From: UBA6183 sp046314755 | Lineage (GTDB): Bacteria; Bacteroidota; Bacteroidia; UKL13-3 | Direction: 5' to 3' | NCBI GenBank assembly: GCA_046314755.1 | Contig: JBKDBG010000017.1 | Coordinates: forward strand, 1 to 64,000 | Length of the DNA: 64,000 bases | Shown here: positions 58,278 to 64,000 of the stretch, in pieces | Position numbering within the stretch: position 1 is the stretch's first letter | How the letters are laid out: every line of letters begins with the position of its first letter | Program-made: the position numbers and the translations under genes | Notes under the pieces: generated by a model | Databases searched by the model: none | What the model was told of the DNA's origin: nothing | The model's input: the letters and a program-made list of their open reading frames with translations, nothing else

Positions 58278-58507
58278 TTCACAGAAACACAAACTTTTGT
58301 GATGATTTCATCAATAAATTATAAGGTCTTTTTGCTTGTTTTATAAAATGGCAATCACCCTTTTTGTTGAACACAGATTAAACAGCGGCTACAGAAAAGG
58401 GATTATTAGAATTTTGCTTGGTTCAAATGCTGGGCAACCATTCTTTATGAATAATTTCCATGAGGGATATCTGGTGATGATTGTCAACAACAAAGGACCT
58501 GCACTTA

Positions 58508-61213
58508 CTATTGTTTTTGTACCTTTTTACGGAAAATGGTTTTATTCTTGTACTCCAACTCCAACACATACAAACCGTCCGGCAAATGTTTTGTGTGAAG
58601 CAGATACCCGTCTCCGTTTTCTTGAACATCAACGGTTACTAATTTGCCAACCATATTATACAGCCGCAATTTGGATGAAGGAGGAACATTCGCAATTTGC
58701 AGCGCATCACCAAACGGATGAGGGAAAAACAATACTTTATGATTTTCTTCTTCCAACAAACCGGTGCTATTGCTCACCACAAATCGCCATTGGTTTGACG
58801 AGTTAAATCCTGCAAAAGGGTTGTTAGCCAAATCTTTTACAGCCGCTTGATCAACGAGTACATATACTTCGACTCCCGGAGTAAACCCTGCATGGTTAAT
58901 CGTAAGTACACTCCCTGAAACCAATACATTACTTGATGCAACCGGATAGGTATACTTTAATTCGTTATTTTCAAAAATTTGTATGTTACCCGTTCCTTTG
59001 ATAATGTTTTCTGAAAAGGTAATGCTTAGCGCTGCAACACTCGAAACATTTAAAGCCGCATTTAAAGGACTTAAACTGCTTACCGTTGGCGCTTGCGTAT
59101 CTGATTGGCCATTGCCCAACGCTGTTTTATAATCTTGGCTGCCATTATTATCCCACGTACCATTTCCATTGTGAAAGGCTGCACAAAAATTAACTCTTGC
59201 ATTAGCAGGAACCATAACCGTTGTGGTCCAAACGTTGCCGGATTTTACCATGGCCTTATCTTGAACTCCGCCCACGGTCCAATTGTCCCAACTGTAATGC
59301 ATCAACACTTGTGACTGGCTGGCCAAACTACCCGAATAAGTGATGGTTAAGTTTTGTGTGGGTGCCGGATTTTGAGGAACAAAAGTTACGGCTGAACTTC
59401 CTCCGCCACCACCCGAACTGCTGTTTTGAAAAAACCCTTCACCTAAAGCGCCAATCAACCCCGGGCCATTTAATAGGTATACTCCGGCACTTCCGGGTTG
59501 AACGACAAAGGATAAATTTCCGCTGCTTACTGTAATGGCGTGTCCGGTAACAGCATCTCGATAGGTACCATTGCTTAATCCCGAAAAATTAAACGTAACC
59601 GCACCATCTTTTGCTAAGCCAACAGCAACTTCGCTTGACCCAAATTTTCGCACAAAGCCCACTCCGTTTGAACTGTTTGTTCCATCCCAACGCCAAGACC
59701 CTTTTTGCAAAGCAGGAATCGCCTTTCTAATGGCATTCAGTTTTCTGATGTGTTTGTAAATTTGGTGATTGGGGGCATTGGCAATTTCGTTTCCAAAATA
59801 AGCTCGGCCGGTATTGTCAATGGAAAAATTGATGTCGTTAGAGGAATGAATATCAGCATAGGCTCCTTTTTTAAATTGCACTTCGGTGCCATAATATACA
59901 CAAGGCAACCCTCTCCAAAAAAACATAAAGTTTAATGCGGCTGCCAGGTTCTGCGCGTCACCATCATAACGTTTGTTCCAATCGTTATTCGGACCAAAAT
60001 CATGGTTATCCAAAAACATCACATTGGTTGATGGGTCAGCATATAAATCATCATAAAGTGCCGCTGATTTTACGTTTGAAAACGCTTCGCCTTTACCAAA
60101 CAAATGAAAGGTTCCCATGGCAAAAAAATCGAGAACAGCGATATTACTTGAAGGAGAGTTTTTAGTTTGTCCGCGCCAAGTATACCAATGTGGATTTATT
60201 TCTTCTATTTGATGTAACTCATGTCGCTTTTGTGCCACTTCAGCAAATACCATTAGGTTTGGATTAACTTGTCGAAAGCGATCAACAAAATACAATACAT
60301 CTCTTTTAGGCATGTGTTTTACGGCATCTAAACGCATACCATCAATTCCCATATCGATAAATGTTTTGTATGCATTAAACAAGTAATTACGAACACTGTC
60401 TCCACCCGTTAGTAAATCGGGAGTATCTCCGGCTAATGCACGGTAATATAAATTGGTAGTATCATCATATCCTTGCGCAAACCCATTACCCGACTTGTTG
60501 TACCAAGCAGCATCGCTGGTGGTTACATAACTTTCCATGCTTGGCCAGTTAAATGCGGCAAGGTTTTGGTTAAATGGAGGCGGCATTTTAGCCAGGTTAG
60601 ATCTACTCCATATTTTACCATCCATTGGGTTGGGCGTGAGCCCGTCATATTGCCACAATGGATTATCTTGCAATGGCTGACCCATTAAGTTTTTGCCCCA
60701 TGGCTGGTTCGGGTCGGTGTTGTATTTAATTTCTGCTTTGCCTTTAATGCCAAATCTTCCGGCATGGTTTAATACAACATCCAAAAACACCTTTATCCCC
60801 TTGGCGTGAGCTGAATCAATAAGATTTTTAAACGTGTAGCCGGGTGATTCTAAACGCGGGTCTACTTTGGTAAAATCCCATGCATGATAACCATGGTAAT
60901 CAAGCGGGCTTCTATTTTGTACAATGGGCGTAATCCAAATGGCGGTAAAACCCATGTCTTTGATATAATCTAATTTTTGAACCAGCCCCTTAAAATCGCC
61001 TTTCCAAGTCACATCATTTACGCCTGCATAATTAGCATTATTAGGATTACCGGGGAAATAAGAACACCATTCGGTTGGACGGTTATTGGTTGGATCACCA
61101 TCGAAAAAACGGGTGGTGAGTAAAAAGTAAATGGTTTCCTCTCTGATATCGGATTGAGGATACACAGAAAAAGATATTGTAAGCAAACAAAGCGCTGTAA
61201 ATAATTTTCTCAT
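58508..61213 (-). CDS. GH13 alpha-amylase with CBM25-like domain and T9SS-type C terminus (901 aa)
   Basis: Secreted alpha-amylase. Signal peptide (1-20). The catalytic barrel has region I DVVLNH (145-150), nucleophile D296 in GMRLDAVKH, acid/base E325 in MVFAEV and D405 in DNHD. A subdomain-C-like beta region ends at about 575. A Gly/Ser linker (SSSGGGGGSS) leads to a CBM25/26-like starch-binding domain (about 605-690; QVLMHYSWDNW, GNGTWDNNGSQDYK). An SbsA/Big_5-type Ig domain follows (about 700-810; SLSPLNAALNVSS). The C-terminal domain opens FPHPFGDALQI and closes DGLYVLELEY, a T9SS type A domain in which the usual PNP is PHP. It is the most upstream enzyme of the run, with a possible promoter right before its start. 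Confidence 0.92.
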   Translation of the reverse strand: MRKLFTALCLLTISFSVYPQSDIREETIYFLLTTRFFDGDPTNNRPTEWCSYFPGNPNNANYAGVNDVTWKGDFKGLVQKLDYIKDMGFTAIWITPIVQNRSPLDYHGYHAWDFTKVDPRLESPGYTFKNLIDSAHAKGIKVFLDVVLNHAGRFGIKGKAEIKYNTDPNQPWGKNLMGQPLQDNPLWQYDGLTPNPMDGKIWSRSNLAKMPPPFNQNLAAFNWPSMESYVTTSDAAWYNKSGNGFAQGYDDTTNLYYRALAGDTPDLLTGGDSVRNYLFNAYKTFIDMGIDGMRLDAVKHMPKRDVLYFVDRFRQVNPNLMVFAEVAQKRHELHQIEEINPHWYTWRGQTKNSPSSNIAVLDFFAMGTFHLFGKGEAFSNVKSAALYDDLYADPSTNVMFLDNHDFGPNNDWNKRYDGDAQNLAAALNFMFFWRGLPCVYYGTEVQFKKGAYADIHSSNDINFSIDNTGRAYFGNEIANAPNHQIYKHIRKLNAIRKAIPALQKGSWRWDGTNSSNGVGFVRKFGSSEVAVGLAKDGAVTFNFSGLSNGTYRDAVTGHAITVSSGNLSFVVQPGSAGVYLLNGPGLIGALGEGFFQNSSSGGGGGSSAVTFVPQNPAPTQNLTITYSGSLASQSQVLMHYSWDNWTVGGVQDKAMVKSGNVWTTTVMVPANARVNFCAAFHNGNGTWDNNGSQDYKTALGNGQSDTQAPTVSSLSPLNAALNVSSVAALSITFSENIIKGTGNIQIFENNELKYTYPVASSNVLVSGSVLTINHAGFTPGVEVYVLVDQAAVKDLANNPFAGFNSSNQWRFVVSNSTGLLEEENHKVLFFPHPFGDALQIANVPPSSKLRLYNMVGKLVTVDVQENGDGYLLHTKHLPDGLYVLELEYKNKTIFRKKVQKQ

Positions 61214-61217
61214 TACT

Positions 61218-61225
61218 CAAATATA
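61218..61225 (-). promoter_or_regulatory. Candidate -7 promoter box for the amylase gene run
   Basis: On the minus strand the bases read TATATTTG, an exact TAnnTTTG match, with a TTG 22 bases upstream as a possible -33 element. The ATG follows the box by only four bases, so an mRNA from here would be leaderless or nearly so. Confidence 0.4.
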
Positions 61226-61482
61226 TCATAACCGATTTTGAAAATTACAACAGTAATTGTAAAAAATACACTTAATAGACTAATTGGCGTTTATCGGAGG
61301 TCAATTTTGAATACATGATTGTTTTTTTAAAACAGATTACACTTCTGGGCTAATTAACTACACACATTGTTTTTAATTGAATAAAACAAACAATGACATT
61401 TTTTTATATAAAACACAATCACTAAAGCGCTACTTTTCCAAATAGGTCAGCACCCATTTCTTTAAACAACTAAAGCTCTCTC

Positions 61483-61522
61483 AACAAAAAAGCTGCTTAA
61501 TATATTAAACAGCTTTTTTGTT
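61483..61522. terminator. Rho-independent terminator, bidirectional in form
   Basis: A 13-bp perfect stem (61483-61495 with 61510-61522) that continues inward after one mismatch through an A/T stem. A and T tracts lie on both sides. On the minus strand it ends the lipoprotein transcript about 100 bases past its stop. Confidence 0.88.
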
Positions 61523-61620
61523 TTATGACCATGACTTCATTGCGTAACCGAAAATCTTGCCTAACCAACTTTACTTTGGCGTTTAGTTTTTCACCAAAAA
61601 GAAAACAGCAATAAAAAACA

Positions 61621-62841
61621 TTACGGGTTAAAAACCCCGGTTATAACCGGAAAATAATTGGTAAAGAGTATCTTTTTATTCGGTAATGGCTCAATATCAA
61701 TAAAGCTAACCGGTGTTTTGTATTCAACATAGTTTACTGTGTTTAAATCGCTTGTTATGTAAATTGTTTTTTCAAACCTAAAAGCAAAATAAAAACCATT
61801 AACCGTTACGTATACATCGGGTATTGACCCGGAAGAATGTTTGGGTATTAAGCCAATTTTCACCCAGTTGTTTATGCCATTGATAGATGAATAGATATTT
61901 TGATTACCAACCAAATAGTGTTTGCCGTTTATTTTGGTTACAAACGTTGCCGGCTCCGGCAAACTAAATGTGTTATATGTGGTTGATGTATCAGTTGCAA
62001 AGGCATATCCATTACTCCCACCATAGGCAATAAAACCATTGGCTTGTTGTATAATGTTTGTTGCCCTTATGTTATAAAATAATTCTTCATTCCCATTGGG
62101 TAAAATACGTCCTATTGCAAACGCATCATTGCTGTAAACCAATGTTTTTCTAAACAGTGCAAGTTTGGAAGCACCAAACTGAAGTGGAATAGTTTGTGCT
62201 TGGTTTGTGCTCGTATTCAACACAATTGCCCTTGCTTGCGTTCTAATAAAAAGCAGTTCTCCCTCATCACTTATTCCATCTAAAAAGGCTCCCGTTCTTA
62301 TGGCTGAATAATCTATGGGCTCAAGTTGATTGGTGTTTAAGTTGAATAAAAATCCGTTTGCTGAATAATACTTACCTGCATTAAAATCAAATACCGATGT
62401 AAGACCCAATGGACTTGCTATTAAAAAATCATACGTTACCGGTTTGCTTACCACATTAACCGTAAGATAAGCCGGCTTAGCTCTTTTTGTTCCGTTTAAA
62501 AATAATTGCACGGCTACTTTTATTGTGCCGGGTTTTTGTGGCGCAACAAACCGAATTGAAGGATGAATTCCTGCGAAAGAATAGGCAGAATCGTTGGTGT
62601 TATTTTCTACAACAGTTACTGTATAATTGGTTTCGTAATCAAAGCCCGGATCAAAGGGTTGGTTATCTTTTAATATAGTTACATCTACTTCTGATTCTTC
62701 TCCGGCATTAACCGAAATCTCCGTTTGGCTCAGTTGAAGTTGAAACACATCAGGACCCTGCTTTTCCACCTCCTCCGTTTTTTTACATGAGGCAGCAATC
62801 AATAATAGGCTAAAAAATACAAAATAATAATGGCGTTTCAT
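61621..62841 (-). CDS. Surface or periplasmic lipoprotein of unknown function
   Basis: Protein of 406 aa with a lipoprotein signal peptide: a hydrophobic core, then LLLIAASC with the lipidated cysteine at 19, followed by charged KKTEEVEK. Residues about 33-130 look like an Ig/cadherin-like beta domain (LQLSQTEISVNAGEESEVDVTI cut by Asp/Asn). The remainder has repeated short beta-propeller-like strands (GYAFATDTSTTYNTFSL, KHYLVGNQNIYSSINGINNWVKIG), where SINGINNWV resembles a weak Asp-box. It is encoded 5 bases after the partial gene next door and shares its overall plan, an N-terminal beta domain followed by a propeller-like part. No enzyme can be named. The terminator at 61483-61522 ends the transcript. 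Confidence 0.75.
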   Translation of the reverse strand: MKRHYYFVFFSLLLIAASCKKTEEVEKQGPDVFQLQLSQTEISVNAGEESEVDVTILKDNQPFDPGFDYETNYTVTVVENNTNDSAYSFAGIHPSIRFVAPQKPGTIKVAVQLFLNGTKRAKPAYLTVNVVSKPVTYDFLIASPLGLTSVFDFNAGKYYSANGFLFNLNTNQLEPIDYSAIRTGAFLDGISDEGELLFIRTQARAIVLNTSTNQAQTIPLQFGASKLALFRKTLVYSNDAFAIGRILPNGNEELFYNIRATNIIQQANGFIAYGGSNGYAFATDTSTTYNTFSLPEPATFVTKINGKHYLVGNQNIYSSINGINNWVKIGLIPKHSSGSIPDVYVTVNGFYFAFRFEKTIYITSDLNTVNYVEYKTPVSFIDIEPLPNKKILFTNYFPVITGVFNP

Positions 62842-62846
62842 GTTGT

Positions 62847-64000
62847 TTATGGTTTTTTAAATGATACATATCCCGACTCGTTTTTTATGCACAAATAATT
62901 ATTGATGCACGACCAATTTTTGGTTAATCCAAGGGGGTCAATATCCGGTTTAAACTCGGATAAGGTTAGTTCGGTTAAGCTTGTTCCTATGTACATATTA
63001 ACCCGCCTATAGAAACGGCTGTTTGTGGCAGCAAACACATAGTACATGTTGTTTTGCTTGATTACATCAAACACTTGAAATTCATTTGGCAATGGCACAT
63101 TACCAATCAATGATAATGTTCCATTTTCAAAGCGATATATTTCTTTTTTACCAAATGAATAAATGGTGTTCCCTTCTTTATATAAATAATCCGCAAACAC
63201 ATTCAGGTTTTGTTTAACCAAAACGGTATCGTTTACAGATGAAGAACTGTACAACAAACCATCAAAAGTGTGTACATACAATTTGTTATTATTGTCTACC
63301 ACAAGTCCGGTAGCGCCTTTAACGGTGGACCATAGCGAATAGGAATATGTGCCATTATTATTAACAACAAGTTTGATAATACCAAAGTCGTTTGATAATA
63401 AAAATTCATTTTCAGAAAGCTGCCCAACATAACTCCAAATATTAACAACCGTTTTCCAGTTTGCGCCTTGGTCGTTAGAAATATTAATGGTGTTTCCTTT
63501 GGTGTAAAAAATACTGCCGGAGGGTTTATGATAAAAATTAAATGGTTTATTCATTAAGCTTAAACTTAGATTAGTGCCGTCTTCGTTAGGCGAGTATGGA
63601 GAAAAATACTCCCACGTTAATCCAAGGTTGGTTGTTTTATACACGCCCCCATATCCCACAAACAAACAGGTTTGGTCTTCTAGGTGCAAAATGTTTCCAT
63701 ACGCATTAAAACAATTTGGCTCAAAGCCTTCCGGATTTTGAATAACGTTTATTTCCGTTTCAACAGAAGTTATACGCTCTTTTGATTCAGCATCAATTAG
63801 CCAAATAGCAATACGCTGTTTGCCGATTTTTTCTCCTGTATAACAAAACAAACTAAAGGATCCATCGGGGTTTTCGATTAACCTTACCGGAGCTTTTTCT
63901 TGATTAGGTAAATCTAATGTACAGTTGTTTGCAACAACTTCAAACAAAAAATTGGTGCTGCTCAGCGGGAGAGTTTCGCCTGCTTGCATTATTCTTACCA
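62847..64000 (-). CDS. Asp-box-containing beta-propeller-like protein (5'-truncated by window edge)
   Basis: At least 380 residues; the reading frame is open beyond the Met at 63989 to the window end, and that Met lacks a signal peptide, so the true start lies outside. The first ~80 visible residues are a beta domain similar in position to that of the following lipoprotein (NFLFEVVANNCTLDL, ending VETEINV). The rest carries sialidase-type Asp-box/BNR motifs, GVYKTTNLGLTWEYF and ISNDQGANWKTVV, which mark the beta-hairpins of six- to eight-bladed propellers. Asp-boxes alone do not prove enzyme activity. It forms an operon with the lipoprotein gene (5-base gap) and is probably surface-exposed. 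Confidence 0.75.
   Translation of the reverse strand, partial: VRIMQAGETLPLSSTNFLFEVVANNCTLDLPNQEKAPVRLIENPDGSFSLFCYTGEKIGKQRIAIWLIDAESKERITSVETEINVIQNPEGFEPNCFNAYGNILHLEDQTCLFVGYGGVYKTTNLGLTWEYFSPYSPNEDGTNLSLSLMNKPFNFYHKPSGSIFYTKGNTINISNDQGANWKTVVNIWSYVGQLSENEFLLSNDFGIIKLVVNNNGTYSYSLWSTVKGATGLVVDNNNKLYVHTFDGLLYSSSSVNDTVLVKQNLNVFADYLYKEGNTIYSFGKKEIYRFENGTLSLIGNVPLPNEFQVFDVIKQNNMYYVFAATNSRFYRRVNMYIGTSLTELTLSEFKPDIDPLGLTKNWSCINNYLCIKNESGYVSFKKP

Larger units (their letters stand above)
61214..61620. other. Intergenic region between the amylase run and the upstream surface-protein genes
   Basis: 407 AT-rich bases without a gene. It carries a candidate promoter for the 901-aa amylase at its left end and the terminator of the upstream lipoprotein gene at 61483-61522; both are listed separately. 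Nothing else is recognised. Confidence 0.65.

Noticed and set aside
58336..58806. Plus-strand open frame of 156 codons across the amylase 3' end
   Set aside because: Most of it is antisense to the sorting domain of the 901-aa amylase; no coding signature in the remaining intergenic part.
1..64000. tRNA, rRNA, insertion sequences or integrase genes
   Set aside because: No tRNA cloverleaf, rRNA segment, transposase or terminal inverted repeats could be recognised anywhere in the window.

Overview
The window comes from a Bacteroidota genome. The DNA is AT-rich, several genes have TAnnTTTG-type promoter boxes, initiation regions are A-rich rather than Shine-Dalgarno-like, and seven secreted proteins end in type IX secretion (T9SS) type A sorting domains. 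Many other products carry signal peptides or OmpA-like, SPOR or beta-barrel-like domains. The genus cannot be fixed from this sequence; a Chitinophagales- or Sphingobacteriales-like lineage is only a guess.

Region 1 (1-14049) is mostly housekeeping and envelope functions. It holds the 3' part of purQ, a feoA-feoB ferrous iron transporter, an OmpA-domain envelope protein, a glycosyltransferase with a perfect bidirectional terminator, a DUF3108 protein, an ALDH7-type aldehyde dehydrogenase, a CAP/OmpA-like/helical-repeat secreted protein, and an M1 metallopeptidase with a barrel-like C-terminal half.

Region 2 (14147-20109, minus strand) is the most unusual system. It is a four-gene cluster, in transcription order: a PapD-like periplasmic chaperone, two related secreted subunits that share a C-terminal signature, and a 1153-residue usher-like outer membrane protein that ends in a peptidoglycan-binding SPOR domain. 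A GC-rich stem-loop lies between the first and second subunit genes. I read this as a chaperone-usher-like surface-fibre assembly system of a non-classical type. The reading rests on domain logic and synteny, not on a database match.

Region 3 (20479-27179, plus strand) is metabolic: a TPR protein overlapping a phosphosulfolactate synthase (ComA family) gene, a GatB/YqeY-domain protein, a LOG-family protein, a malic enzyme-phosphotransacetylase fusion, and a DUF6671-like protein with four CxxC pairs.

Region 4 (27248-64000, minus strand) is one long stretch of secreted-protein genes. From upstream to downstream it has two surface proteins (one a lipoprotein, the other cut by the window edge and carrying Asp-box motifs), two GH13 alpha-amylase-family enzymes, two paralogous proteins built from starch-binding-like modules, a protein with autotransporter-type beta-strand repeats, and two giant beta-helix proteins of 3464 and 2497 residues. 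Strong terminators split it into at least three or four transcription units. The amylases and binding-module proteins lie almost end to end and probably act together on an extracellular alpha-glucan. No SusC/SusD pair is visible in the window.
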